Below are positions 26,233-35,254 of a stretch of 41,593 nt of DNA, piece by piece (positions within the stretch are counted from its first letter, which is position 1; every line of letters begins with the position of its first letter). Below the pieces are notes generated by a model. That model did no database searches. It had not been told where the DNA came from and saw only the letters and a program-made list of their open reading frames with translations. This DNA is from Flavobacteriaceae bacterium. GTDB taxonomy: Bacteria; Bacteroidota; Bacteroidia; Flavobacteriales; Flavobacteriaceae. Location of the stretch: positions 1 to 41,593 of the forward strand of contig JAESRX010000069.1 in NCBI GenBank assembly GCA_016764435.1, in the 5' to 3' direction. The translations under genes and the position numbers were made by a program.

Positions 26233-27192
26233 TTATATAAAACGCTGGATTATTTTCCCGACAGAGGCTATTTCTTTAGTAGCTTCTATGGTGGGACCGG
26301 CTACCCAGACTGTTTTGTATGTTGCAGAAGTGGCTGCTTTAGTGACCATATTGGTTCCAATGATAAAACGAATCATTTTTACCCACTTCTTTATTTTTTT
26401 GTTTTTATTGAGCAAGGCTTCAAACCAATTCTGTTTGGTGCCTAACTTTTGCACATAAGGGGTATTTATCACCGTACACGGTGTTCCCGATATTTTTTCT
26501 GTCATTATGATGTCTTTCGCACCATAATCTACACAGGCTTGTTTGTATTCTTCTGAAATTCCAGATTCTGTAGAGGCAATAAAAGGACTCCCTACGGAGA
26601 CACCTACAGCTCCTGCGGCCATCATAGTGTCCACCTCTTTTTTATCAGAAACTCCTCCTGCAGAAATGACAGGGATACTGACCGCTTTGGTCAAACTTTT
26701 AATCAATGCAGTAGGGGAAACGTTTCCACGATGTCCTCCAGCTTGATTATTGACAGCGATTACGGCATCACAGCCTAATTCTTCTACTATTTTAGCGTAT
26801 TTCACATCGACTACGTCGCAAAATACTTTAATTCCTTTCGGTTTACACTGAGCAATGGTGTGTCGTGGACTTCCAAGAGAGGTGATTATAAAGTCAACCC
26901 CCAATTCACAACAGGCTGCCAATTGGTCCTTATATTTAATATTCGATTTGTTAACAATTAGATTGATACCAAACGCACCGCCATCCACTTTTTCCTTTTT
27001 TAATGCTGTAATCGCTGCTTTTAATTCAGGAATCGTTCTGTAATTTAAAGCGGGGACACAGGCGGCTACGCCATGTTGCATTCCAGCCACTAACATTTTT
27101 ACGTTAGAGACTAAAAACATAGGTGCCATGATTATTGGGTGTTTGATACCTAATAGTGAGGAAAGTGTTTTGGTAGTAGTGGTATTCTCCAT
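26233..27192 (-). CDS. Nitronate monooxygenase / FabK-like flavoprotein
   Basis: A 319-residue FMN-dependent TIM-barrel protein of the 2-nitropropane dioxygenase family. Signatures are the N-terminal HPIIMAPM (18-25), GINLIV (75-80), NNQAGGHRG (148-156) with the His that acts as general base in nitronate monooxygenases, ISAGGV (176-181) and GVSVGSPF (197-204). The same fold occurs in FabK enoyl-ACP reductases, and the context between two fatty-acid-activating genes leaves that open; the AGGH motif favours the monooxygenase. It begins 3 bases after the stop of acyl-CoA synthetase paralog 2, so it is co-transcribed with it. Chemistry on the true substrate is not known. Confidence 0.85.
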   Translation of the reverse strand: MENTTTTKTLSSLLGIKHPIIMAPMFLVSNVKMLVAGMQHGVAACVPALNYRTIPELKAAITALKKEKVDGGAFGINLIVNKSNIKYKDQLAACCELGVDFIITSLGSPRHTIAQCKPKGIKVFCDVVDVKYAKIVEELGCDAVIAVNNQAGGHRGNVSPTALIKSLTKAVSIPVISAGGVSDKKEVDTMMAAGAVGVSVGSPFIASTESGISEEYKQACVDYGAKDIIMTEKISGTPCTVINTPYVQKLGTKQNWFEALLNKNKKIKKWVKMIRFIIGTNMVTKAATSATYKTVWVAGPTIEATKEIASVGKIIQRFI

Positions 27193-27195
27193 AGT

Positions 27196-28968
27196 TTACG
27201 AATAAATTTTAGTAACTAATTTCTGGAATTTTTTCATGATTTGCTTGCGCTTAATTTTAAGTGTAGGCGTTAGCAATCCATTATCTATAGTCCAGTCGAT
27301 AGGCGTTAATTCGAATTTTTTTACCTGTTCCCATTTCCCAAAACTTGGGTTGTAATGGTCTAGTTCTTTTTGGATTCTAGCAATAACACGGCTGTCATTA
27401 CTCAAAGCCTTTAAGGTTTCTTTAATTTTAAGTTGATGCTGTTTGGCCCAGTTATTTACAAAATCAAAATTGATTAAAATAAGTGCTGCAGGCATTTTTT
27501 CACCTTCACCAACCACCATTATTTGTTCTATAAATCCAGATTGTTTAAACATCCCTTCTATATGCGTTGGGGCAATGTATTTACCTCCAGATGTTTTAAA
27601 CATTTCTTTCTTACGGTCTGTAATGTATAAATAACCATCAGCATCCATATGTCCAATGTCTCCTGTATGTAAGAATCCATCGATGATACTTTCCTTGGTC
27701 TTTTTCTCGTCCTTGTAATACCCTTGCATTACATTCGGTCCTTTGACAAGAATCTCTCCGTCTTTTGCAAATTTAACAATTACGTTATTCAATGCTTTTC
27801 CAACAGATCCAGTTCTATTATTACCATCAATCATGCTGTTTAAGGTAATTCCTGGTGAAGTCTCCGTCATTCCATAGCCTTCAATAACAGGGATTTCAGC
27901 GGCGGCAAATACACGAATCAAATTAGGTTGTAAAGCGGCACTTCCAGAAAGCATAAAGCGGATGTCTCCACCCATGGCTTCTTTCCATTTTACGAAAACT
28001 AGTTTTCGTGCCAAGTTCAACTTAAAGTTATAAAGCGCATTTTCTGTTTTCTTAAGACTGTATTTTTTTCCAACACGTACTGCCCAGTTAAAAATAATTC
28101 TTTTTGGTATTGATAATTCTCTAGCCGTAGCAGTTATCTTATCGTAAATCTTTTCAATTAATCGAGGGACTACCGGCATAAAATGTGGATGCACTTCTTT
28201 TATGTTTACACCTAACTTATCAATGCTTTCTGCAAAGTATATTTCAAAGCCCATATATTGGTAGTAATACAAGGCAAAACGTTCAAAAATATGACAGACG
28301 GGTAAAAAGCTCATCACACGATTCCTTCCTACGGGAATATCCATCATGTCTTTTCCGTCAAAGGTATTGGAAACCAAGTTGAAGTGAGATAACATTACGC
28401 CCTTCGGAGTTCCTGTAGTTCCAGAGGTATAAATAATAGTGGCCGTTTGTTTTGGATCCACCGCATCTTTTAAAGCGTCTACTTTGGGTTGAAGACTCAT
28501 GTCTGCACCCATGGCTAATAATTGGTCCCAGTTCGTAGTTTCGGAAAGTATGTCAAAAGAATAAATCTCCTTTAACTGTGTGTTTTTCTTTATCGAATTT
28601 ACTTTTTTAAATAAGTCTAAATCAGAGACAAAACAATAAGAAGCATCTGAATGATTGATGATATATTGGTAATCCTCTACCGTAATATTTGGATATAAAG
28701 GGACGTTGATGGCTCCAATTTGAAGGATGGCTAAATCTAACATACTCCATTCTGGTCGATTGGTCGAAGTAATAACAACGATCTTATCGTGCTGTTGAAT
28801 TCCTAACTGAAGTAAGAATCTACTTATAGTATTTGCTTTTGTAATGTATTCCTCCGTAGATACACCTGTCCAAACTCCATTCACCTTGTGATTGAAGCAT
28901 TTTCCATGTGGGTACATCTTTTGTTGGTAGTAAGCGAAATCGAATAATCTTGTTATTTCTTGAGGCAT
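27196..28968 (-). CDS. Long-chain acyl-CoA synthetase (AMP-forming), paralog 2
   Basis: A 590-residue acyl-CoA synthetase of the same type as the gene at 24365. It shows YTSGTTGTPKG (180-190), GYGMTETSPG, FLHTGDIGH and DRKKEMFKTSGGK. The first 100 residues align without gaps to paralog 1 (ITRLFDFAY, STNRPEW, NVPLYP), yet many positions differ, so the duplication is old and substrates may have diverged. It is the first gene of the fatty-acid cluster and overlaps nothing; a perfect 7-6-7 inverted repeat lies 8 bases before its ATG and a TATTTTTG element about 100 bases before. Regulation by a fatty-acid-sensing repressor is a reasonable guess. Confidence 0.92.
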   Translation of the reverse strand: MPQEITRLFDFAYYQQKMYPHGKCFNHKVNGVWTGVSTEEYITKANTISRFLLQLGIQQHDKIVVITSTNRPEWSMLDLAILQIGAINVPLYPNITVEDYQYIINHSDASYCFVSDLDLFKKVNSIKKNTQLKEIYSFDILSETTNWDQLLAMGADMSLQPKVDALKDAVDPKQTATIIYTSGTTGTPKGVMLSHFNLVSNTFDGKDMMDIPVGRNRVMSFLPVCHIFERFALYYYQYMGFEIYFAESIDKLGVNIKEVHPHFMPVVPRLIEKIYDKITATARELSIPKRIIFNWAVRVGKKYSLKKTENALYNFKLNLARKLVFVKWKEAMGGDIRFMLSGSAALQPNLIRVFAAAEIPVIEGYGMTETSPGITLNSMIDGNNRTGSVGKALNNVIVKFAKDGEILVKGPNVMQGYYKDEKKTKESIIDGFLHTGDIGHMDADGYLYITDRKKEMFKTSGGKYIAPTHIEGMFKQSGFIEQIMVVGEGEKMPAALILINFDFVNNWAKQHQLKIKETLKALSNDSRVIARIQKELDHYNPSFGKWEQVKKFELTPIDWTIDNGLLTPTLKIKRKQIMKKFQKLVTKIYS

Positions 28969-28976
28969 CGTAATAA

Positions 28977-28996
28977 TTTAGATCTTGCAATCTAAA
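28977..28996. promoter_or_regulatory. Inverted repeat, possible operator
   Basis: TTTAGAT (28977-28983) and ATCTAAA (28990-28996) form a perfect inverted repeat around CTTGCA, 8 bases upstream of the acyl-CoA synthetase paralog 2 start. Size and symmetry suit a dimeric (for example TetR-type) repressor. It could also be a small hairpin in the mRNA leader that affects ribosome access. Confidence 0.45.
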
Positions 28997-29070
28997 GAAA
29001 ATAAGTCAAGTCTCATAATTAAATTTAACTTTAATGTAACTATATGGTAACATTGATGAAAAATATCTAA

Positions 29071-29078
29071 CAAAAATA
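29071..29078 (-). promoter_or_regulatory. Promoter -7 element for the acyl-CoA synthetase cluster
   Basis: The minus strand reads TATTTTTG, matching TAnnTTTG, about 103 bases before the start codon of paralog 2. If used, the inverted repeat at 28977-28996 would lie in the transcribed leader. Confidence 0.35.
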
Positions 29079-29602
29079 ACACATCTTTATATATAATGTA
29101 GTTAATGATGGAGATTTCAGTGAATTAAGAAATATTTTGTTGTTTAAGAAGAGGGATGAGTAATGGTTTTTCTAAGTGAAATGCGTGTCATAAATAGGGG
29201 CTATTTTAGAATGAATAAAAATAAAAAAGAGAGAAAAAGCGTATTTTATGTTTTGAATCGTACAATCTGATTTAAAGGCGACTTTTTGAGCGTATTTTTA
29301 AGGATTGAATATTGTGCGTTGTTTTCGTAAATGTCTTTGAAAATCAATTGTTTAAGACGTGTGTATGTCTTGTTTTTACAGGAGGAAAGCGAAATAGCAA
29401 TAGAATGAACGGATATATTCCGTTATCTCGAGTAAAACAGCTATTTAACTGTGTAAATAGTAGGTAAATAGTTTGGAAAGATAGCTTATGTGGAAAGTAA
29501 AGAAAGTTGTTTTTCTATATAAAATGATTAAAATGGGCGTCATTATTATCAAATATTGCATATTTTAAGGGAAAGGTTGTTCTTTGCAGTAAAAAAATAA
29601 TT

Positions 29603-30448
29603 ATGGCCATTGATAATATTCCAGAAATATACATGGAGAATACAGGTCAAGAAAAGGACTTGTTTGTTTATGATTTTAGAATGACCAATGATGTTGTTAA
29701 AAGCAAGGTGAATTTAAGTATGAACATGTTTAGCTTTTTACAGGAAGGGAAAAAACAGGTCCATTTTGCCGATGCCACCGTTATGGTGCATAAAGAACAA
29801 TCCTTATTGATAAAAAAAGGAAATTGGTTGTGGACAGAGTTATTAGATAAAGAGAATATATACTATTGTAAGCTCTTGTTTTTTTCTGAAAACATGTTGC
29901 GTAATTTTTTAGATAAATACGCGTTGAAAAAAAAGGAATTTCAGGTTATGAAACCCTTTTTTATTATTGAAAACGATGGTTATATTGCGGATTACTTAAA
30001 TACAATTTCTAGATTGAACCATTTTAATCCAGCGTCTAAAAACCGTTTACTTCGCGTAAAATTTGAAGAAATATTACTGTATTTGTTGGCGAAGTATGGC
30101 CTTGATTTTGAATTATACTTACATTCTTTAATTGCCACGAAGGTGTCTTCTTTTAAAACAATTGTAGAAAGTAATGTGTCTTCCAATTTAAAATTAGAAG
30201 AAGTGGCTTTTTTATGTAATATGAGCTTGTCTACGTTTAAAAGGCACTTTATAAAAGAGTATGGAGTAAATCCTGGAAAGTGGTTACAGGATAAACGACT
30301 AGATTATGCTAAAAAATTGATGAAAGATAAGGGATTGGTGGCTTCTGAAGTGTATTTTGAAGTGGGATATACAAACCTGTCTAACTTTAGCAATGCCTTT
30401 AAAACCAAATTCGGATTTAGTCCACGTGAAATTTCTAAAAATTGTTAA
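29603..30448 (+). CDS. AraC-family transcriptional regulator
   Basis: A 281-residue regulator. The C-terminal 90 residues hold the two helix-turn-helix units of AraC proteins: LEEVAFLCNMSLSTFKRHFIKEYG, then YFEVGYTNLSNFSNAFKTKFGFSPREI with the conserved F..P.. ending. The N-terminal part is a beta-rich sensor region resembling ExsA-like regulators rather than sugar-binding AraC, with no recognised ligand motif. The next gene on the same strand, 184 bp away, encodes an iron-containing alcohol dehydrogenase and is the obvious candidate target. The divergent acyl-CoA synthetase cluster is another. Confidence 0.9.
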   Translation: MAIDNIPEIYMENTGQEKDLFVYDFRMTNDVVKSKVNLSMNMFSFLQEGKKQVHFADATVMVHKEQSLLIKKGNWLWTELLDKENIYYCKLLFFSENMLRNFLDKYALKKKEFQVMKPFFIIENDGYIADYLNTISRLNHFNPASKNRLLRVKFEEILLYLLAKYGLDFELYLHSLIATKVSSFKTIVESNVSSNLKLEEVAFLCNMSLSTFKRHFIKEYGVNPGKWLQDKRLDYAKKLMKDKGLVASEVYFEVGYTNLSNFSNAFKTKFGFSPREISKNC

Positions 30449-30568
30449 CCTTTGTGATCTCCCTGTTTATAAGTGTGCTGATGTGTTTTTTTGTACCGAG
30501 ATAGTCGATTGACTCTTTTTCACAACTTGTTGAGCTGATTTCGTAAGTGTAACAGTGGATTGCTGTAG

Positions 30569-30576
30569 TACTTTTG
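30569..30576 (+). promoter_or_regulatory. Promoter -7 element for the alcohol dehydrogenase gene
   Basis: TACTTTTG matches TAnnTTTG and lies 56 bases before the dehydrogenase ATG. The -33 element is not clear. This supports transcription separate from the AraC gene. Confidence 0.45.
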
Positions 30577-30632
30577 CCAAGAAATTAATCAGGAGTTGCG
30601 GTACTAAATCGCAGTTCTAAAAACACTAATAT

Positions 30633-31784
30633 ATGGCACAGTTTATCGTTCCAAAAACCATGCACCATGGTTTAGGAAGTTTAGAAAAATTAACAGAATT
30701 AAAAGGAAATAAAGCAGTCATCGTAATTGGAGGCGGTTCCGTTCAAAAAAACGGTTATTTAGCAAAAGTTCAAAACTATTTAAAAGAAGCAGGAATTGAA
30801 AATGTGGTATTTTCAGGAGTTGAGGCAGATCCATCTATAGAAACCGTTCTAAAAGGAGCAGCGTTTTTTCAAGAGGAGAATCCAGACATCATTATTGGTT
30901 TGGGAGGATGTTCTGCAATTGACGCGGCTAAAGCAATGTGGATTTACTATGAATATCCAGATTCTAAATTAGAAGAGTTAGTAGCATTATTCGCGGTAAA
31001 AGAATTGCGTAAGAAAGCTATTTTTGTTGCGATCCCATCTACGAGTGGAACAGGAACAGAAATTACTGGATTGTCAGTGATTACCGACAGAGAAAAAGGA
31101 ACTAAATACCCAATTGTTTCTTATGAATTAACCCCAGATGTAGCTATTATTGACGCTAATTTAAGCGCAAGTATGCCTAAAGGCTTAACAGCAAACACAG
31201 GATTGGATGTATTGAGTCATGGAGTAGAAGCTTATGTTTCTAATATTGCTGAAAACTTTAGTGATTCTTTAGCGAAAGGAGCTATTGACTTGGTATTTAA
31301 AAATTTACCAACGGTATTTGAAGATCCAGACAATTTAAAAGTTAGACAAGTAATGCACGATGCTTCAAGTATGGCGGGTATGGCGTTTAACAATGTTTGG
31401 TTAGGAATAGTACATTCTATTTCTCATCAAATAGGGGGAACATTTGCAATTCCTCACGGTTGTGCAAATGCAATCTTAATGCCGAATGTAATTCGTTTTA
31501 ACTCAAAAGCAACAGATAAGTATGAAGACTTGGCTGCATTGGTAGGGAAATCTACTTCTGAGGAATTTGCACAAGCTGTGTATGATTTAAGAGCTTCTGT
31601 AGAGGTAGTTGCCTCTTTTAAAGAATATGGAATTTCTTCTAAAGAGTGGGATGAAAAATTAGAAGGAATGGCACTCAATGCAATGAAAGATCCTTGTACT
31701 CTTTTCAATCCAAGAAAACTAGACTTAAAAGAAATGAAAGCAATCATGCAAGCATGTTATGATGGTGTAGCGATTGACTTTTAA
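30633..31784 (+). CDS. Iron-containing alcohol dehydrogenase
   Basis: A 383-residue group III alcohol dehydrogenase. The NAD(P) site shows GGGSVQKNG (33-41) and GLGGCSAIDAAK (89-100), the second being the family's GGGS-type motif with Cys in place of the third Gly. Metal ligands fit Asp192 and His196 (GLDVLSHGVEA), His261 (VHSISHQIG) and His275 (IPHGCANA). Such enzymes reduce aldehydes or oxidise primary alcohols or diols; the closest-looking relatives are butanol dehydrogenase and lactaldehyde reductase types, but the substrate is not predictable. It is preceded by an AraC regulator and closed by an intrinsic terminator 27 bases downstream, so it is a single-gene transcript. Confidence 0.93.
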   Translation: MAQFIVPKTMHHGLGSLEKLTELKGNKAVIVIGGGSVQKNGYLAKVQNYLKEAGIENVVFSGVEADPSIETVLKGAAFFQEENPDIIIGLGGCSAIDAAKAMWIYYEYPDSKLEELVALFAVKELRKKAIFVAIPSTSGTGTEITGLSVITDREKGTKYPIVSYELTPDVAIIDANLSASMPKGLTANTGLDVLSHGVEAYVSNIAENFSDSLAKGAIDLVFKNLPTVFEDPDNLKVRQVMHDASSMAGMAFNNVWLGIVHSISHQIGGTFAIPHGCANAILMPNVIRFNSKATDKYEDLAALVGKSTSEEFAQAVYDLRASVEVVASFKEYGISSKEWDEKLEGMALNAMKDPCTLFNPRKLDLKEMKAIMQACYDGVAIDF

Positions 31785-31810
31785 TCATTACTAATTTTAA
31801 ATTTTTTTAC

Positions 31811-31843
31811 GAGAGGACTGGCGAAAGCGAGTCCTCTTTTTTT
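31811..31843 (+). terminator. Rho-independent terminator of the alcohol dehydrogenase gene
   Basis: AGAGGACT (31812-31819) pairs with AGTCCTCT (31830-31837) around GGCGAAAGCG, whose GCGAAAGC part adds a stable GNRA-like loop. It is followed by six T. Strong and correctly placed. Confidence 0.92.
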
Positions 31844-32032
31844 AGTTTTACAGCGTAGGATAAGGGAGGAGATGTAACGTGTGTTTATATTAAAAGCGAT
31901 GGACAGTATTCTTTTCATTTAGTCCAAATGACTGCGTATCAATAGACTTGTTTTTTTTGTTTTATACCAATGATAGTCCTTGTAATTTCTAAAATTGATA
32001 GAGGTATTCTTAAATAGGTGTTATATTCTAGT

Positions 32033-32040
32033 TATATTTG
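32033..32040 (+). promoter_or_regulatory. Promoter -7 element for the molybdopterin oxidoreductase gene
   Basis: TATATTTG is a perfect TAnnTTTG match 21 bases before the ATG at 32062. It also decides the start: the in-frame TTG at 32038 lies inside this element and so would be upstream of the transcript. Confidence 0.5.
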
Positions 32041-32061
32041 AGGGAAACTAGCATTTATTTT

Positions 32062-34374
32062 ATGAAATTATCAGCCAAAGAGAAAGCCACTTCTTCGGAA
32101 GTTTTTACCAATTTAAAAATAACCAATCCTCCGACTAATAGTGTTGGGCTGGGTGCTTTAAAATCAGTTTTTCAGCAAGTAAAAACATATATGAGGCCCT
32201 TGGATGCTGTTAAAATAATGAGCAAGTTGAATCAAAAAGATGGTTTTGACTGTCCAGGATGTGCCTGGCCTGATCCTGATGATGAACGTACAGCTTTTGG
32301 TGAATATTGCGAAAATGGGATGAAGGCCATGGCGGAAGAAGCTCAAAATAAAATGATTACCGTTGATTTTTTTAAGGAATACAGTGTTGATCTTTTGTCA
32401 AGTTGGTCGGATTTTGAATTGGGGAAATCAGGTAGGTTATCGGGGCCTATGTATTTACCTCAAGGAGCGAGTCATTATGAATCCATTTCTTGGGACGCTG
32501 CGTTTAAAAAAATAGGAGGAACACTGAAGGGGTTAAAAGACCCTAATCAGGCTGTTTTTTACACATCTGGAAGAACGACCAATGAAGCGGCTTTTCTCTA
32601 TCAATTATTTGTACGTGCCTACGGAACAGCAAACTTACCCGATTGTTCTAATATGTGTCACGAAGCAAGCGGAAAAGCACTCACAGAAACGTTAGGTATT
32701 GGGAAAGGTTCGGTGACATTGGATGATTTTTACAAAGCCGATTTGGTGATGGTCATCGGTCAAAACCCAGGAACTAATCACCCCAGAATGTTAGCGGCTT
32801 TAGAAAAATGTAAGGAGAATGGAGGAGAAATCATAGCAATTAATCCCTTACCTGAAGTAGGCTTGATGAAATTTACAAATCCGCAAAGCCCCCTTAAATT
32901 AATAAAAGGAGGTATTGCTATTGCAGATTTATTCGTCCCGGTGACCATTAACGGTGATGTGGCGCTTTTAAAGGCTGTTATGCTACAATTATTAGAAAAA
33001 GAAGAGGCAGGAGTATCCGTTTTTGATCATGATTTTATAGCGGAACATACGGATGGATATGATGCTTTTATAAAAGATTTGAAGTACTATAATTATGAGG
33101 AGTGTGTTCGTAAATCAGGGGTGTCTGCTGCTTTAATTTCTCAAATGGTCGCCATGGTAATCAAGCATGATAAAATTATCATTTGTTGGGCGATGGGTCT
33201 TACGCAACATGAAAACGCCGTAGATAATATCCGAGAATTGGTCAATTTGTTATTGTTAAAAGGAAGCATAGGAAAGGAAGGTGCAGGTACCTGTCCTGTT
33301 CGGGGACATTCCAATGTGCAAGGAGATAGGACCATGGGGATTTGGGAAGCAGCACCACAAGATTTTTTAGATAAATTGGAAGGGAAATACGGATTTAAGC
33401 CCAGTGAAAATCATGGGTATTCTGTGATAGATGCTATCGAAGCGATGCATGAAAAAAAGGCCTCGGTATTTATAGGGATGGGTGGTAATTTCTTGTCAGC
33501 GGCACCGGATACGAATTATACAGCGGAAGCAATAAGTAATTGTGATCTAACAGTGCATATTAGTACAAAATTAAATAGATCACATTTGGTGACAGGGAAA
33601 GAAGCCTTAATTTTACCTTGTTTAGGAAGGTCAGAAAAAGACATTCAAGGGAGCGGAGAACAGGTCCAAAGTGTAGAGAATTCTATGGGGATTGTTTCGG
33701 CAACCAAAGGAGTTTTAGATCCTTGTTCTGATGATTTGAGAAGTGAAGTGTCTATTGTATGTCAGTTGGCAAAGGCGAGTTTAAAGGATTGTTTTTCTAT
33801 CAATTGGGATGGCTACAGGAATGATTATGGATTGATTCGGGATGATATTCAAACGTTAATAAAAGGATTTGAAAATTACAATGAGCAATTGAAAAAACCG
33901 AGTGGGTTTTATTTGCCAAATGGAGCACGGATTCGACATTTTAATACACCGTCTAAAAAAGCGGTATTTTCTATCAATAAAATGTCAGAAAGAACCCTAA
34001 AAAAAGGGGAGTTTATGATGATGACCATTCGAAGTCACGACCAGTTCAACACCACTATTTATGGCTTAGACGATAGATATCGCGGTGTTTTTAATGAACG
34101 AAGGGTTGTGTTTATGAATCGAGAAGATATGAAAGACCGTGGTTTTATAGCCAAACAAGTCGTACAGATTAGTTCTGAATACAATGGCGTAAAGCGAAAA
34201 GCTGTTGCTTTTAAAATTGTACCTTATAATATTCCAAGGAATTGCTGTGCCACCTATTTTCCGGAAGCCAATGTATTGGTGCCTATTGATAGTTATGCGC
34301 ATACGGCAAAAACACCGAGCTCTAAGAGTGTAGTGGTACGGATTGAGGCCTTGGAATCACTTGAAGACGCTTAA
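32062..34374 (+). CDS. FdhF/YdeP-family molybdopterin oxidoreductase
   Basis: A 770-residue protein of the molybdopterin-guanine-dinucleotide enzyme superfamily, in the YdeP group related to formate dehydrogenase alpha subunits. Conserved group stretches are DCPGCAWPDP (63-72), SNMCHEASG, IGQNPGTNHPR, CPVRGHSNVQGDRTMGI and, near the C-terminus, RSHDQFNTTIYGLDDRYRG. There is no N-terminal four-cysteine iron-sulfur motif of true formate dehydrogenases, as usual for this group, so the electron path is unclear. No signal peptide is seen, so it is cytoplasmic. YdeP in enteric bacteria is linked to acid resistance, and the substrate is unknown. I chose the ATG at 32062 over an in-frame TTG 24 bases earlier. 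No partner gene such as fdhD is in the window. It ends 14 bases from the converging jetD gene. Confidence 0.92.
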   Translation: MKLSAKEKATSSEVFTNLKITNPPTNSVGLGALKSVFQQVKTYMRPLDAVKIMSKLNQKDGFDCPGCAWPDPDDERTAFGEYCENGMKAMAEEAQNKMITVDFFKEYSVDLLSSWSDFELGKSGRLSGPMYLPQGASHYESISWDAAFKKIGGTLKGLKDPNQAVFYTSGRTTNEAAFLYQLFVRAYGTANLPDCSNMCHEASGKALTETLGIGKGSVTLDDFYKADLVMVIGQNPGTNHPRMLAALEKCKENGGEIIAINPLPEVGLMKFTNPQSPLKLIKGGIAIADLFVPVTINGDVALLKAVMLQLLEKEEAGVSVFDHDFIAEHTDGYDAFIKDLKYYNYEECVRKSGVSAALISQMVAMVIKHDKIIICWAMGLTQHENAVDNIRELVNLLLLKGSIGKEGAGTCPVRGHSNVQGDRTMGIWEAAPQDFLDKLEGKYGFKPSENHGYSVIDAIEAMHEKKASVFIGMGGNFLSAAPDTNYTAEAISNCDLTVHISTKLNRSHLVTGKEALILPCLGRSEKDIQGSGEQVQSVENSMGIVSATKGVLDPCSDDLRSEVSIVCQLAKASLKDCFSINWDGYRNDYGLIRDDIQTLIKGFENYNEQLKKPSGFYLPNGARIRHFNTPSKKAVFSINKMSERTLKKGEFMMMTIRSHDQFNTTIYGLDDRYRGVFNERRVVFMNREDMKDRGFIAKQVVQISSEYNGVKRKAVAFKIVPYNIPRNCCATYFPEANVLVPIDSYAHTAKTPSSKSVVVRIEALESLEDA

Positions 34375-34388
34375 TATAAAGACGCTAC

Positions 34389-35240
34389 TTAGTGGTTTTT
34401 AATAAAAAACTCTTGATCCAATCCTTTTTTGTGTTGCTGTATCGTTTTAAAAAGTTGGAACAGTTTTTTTTCACAGATCGCATTCGGATTAAAATTTTCC
34501 TTTTGAATATCAAATCGATGTCGATCTCCGTAATCTTCTAATAATTGGTCGATGTTCGGAGGGATAAAAAAGGTAGCTTTTTCCTGTAAGTGTTTTTTGT
34601 ACTCATTTAAGTAAATACCAATCCCTGCAATGTCAAAATCTCCAAAATGGAGGTATTTATTAGGGATGGATTGTAACCATTGCAACATGTCTTTACTTTG
34701 ATTTTGAGGATATCGACTTACAAAAATCGGTTTTAAATCCTTAAAAAGGTACGCTTGTTTTTCTATAAATCTAAAATTTTCTGAGTTTTCTACCCCGATA
34801 ATTGTACTGTCTACTGGAGGGATAAATATTTGGAAATCATACATAAAAAGGAAAGATCCGGGGCTGGGATTTACTAAGAAAGGACGCTTATTAAGCGTCG
34901 CTTCTAGAGGGTCATAACTATTTATTAAGAAGCCTTTAAAGGTTCTTGTTCTTTTTATTTTAGAATCACCGGCTACTTTAACCAGTGTAGCACGTAAGCT
35001 GTCTTTATCTTCTAGCGCTTTAATATAGGCTTCTAAATCATTAATTTGGTATTGGTTTTTCAAATAAACGTGCAATCCTTTAGGATCTAATAATTGGATT
35101 GTTTTTTTGATTCTACCTTTTTTAAGTAGGATTCCTTCGGTGATAAGTGTTTCAAATAGTGCGAGTTTTACGCTACTAGCAGGCATGGTTTTTCCTTGTA
35201 GTAATTCTTGTAAAATTTTAGCACTTCGGTTGCTTATCAT
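34389..35240 (-). CDS. jetD: Wadjet JetD / MksG-like TOPRIM nuclease
   Basis: A 283-residue protein that fits the topoisomerase VI-like nuclease subunit of Wadjet systems. The C-terminal TOPRIM fold shows GVENSENF with Glu151, and HFGDFDIAGIGIY with the DxD pair Asp201/Asp203, the residues that bind the metal for DNA cleavage. The N-terminal half is helical (a likely winged-helix/arm region). In Wadjet the SMC complex extrudes loops and JetD cuts circular plasmid DNA. It is the last gene of the jetA-jetB-jetC-jetD operon, 14 bases after jetC. It is shorter than most described JetD proteins (about 380-400 residues), the missing part being N-terminal. Confidence 0.85.
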   Translation of the reverse strand: MISNRSAKILQELLQGKTMPASSVKLALFETLITEGILLKKGRIKKTIQLLDPKGLHVYLKNQYQINDLEAYIKALEDKDSLRATLVKVAGDSKIKRTRTFKGFLINSYDPLEATLNKRPFLVNPSPGSFLFMYDFQIFIPPVDSTIIGVENSENFRFIEKQAYLFKDLKPIFVSRYPQNQSKDMLQWLQSIPNKYLHFGDFDIAGIGIYLNEYKKHLQEKATFFIPPNIDQLLEDYGDRHRFDIQKENFNPNAICEKKLFQLFKTIQQHKKGLDQEFFIKNH

Positions 35241-35254
35241 GATTGCTTCTTGTT

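Larger units (their letters stand above)
28969..29602. other. Divergent intergenic region, acyl-CoA synthetase / AraC regulator
   Basis: 634 bases hold the 5' sides of two divergent genes. Seen here are a 20 bp inverted repeat (28977-28996) and a minus-strand TATTTTTG (29071-29078). No gene, RNA or clear promoter for the AraC gene was recognised in the remainder. Confidence 0.5.

Noticed and set aside
32038-32061. TTG start giving eight extra residues on the molybdopterin oxidoreductase
   Set aside because: The TTG lies inside a TATATTTG promoter element, so the transcript would begin after it; ATG at 32062 also fits family N-termini.
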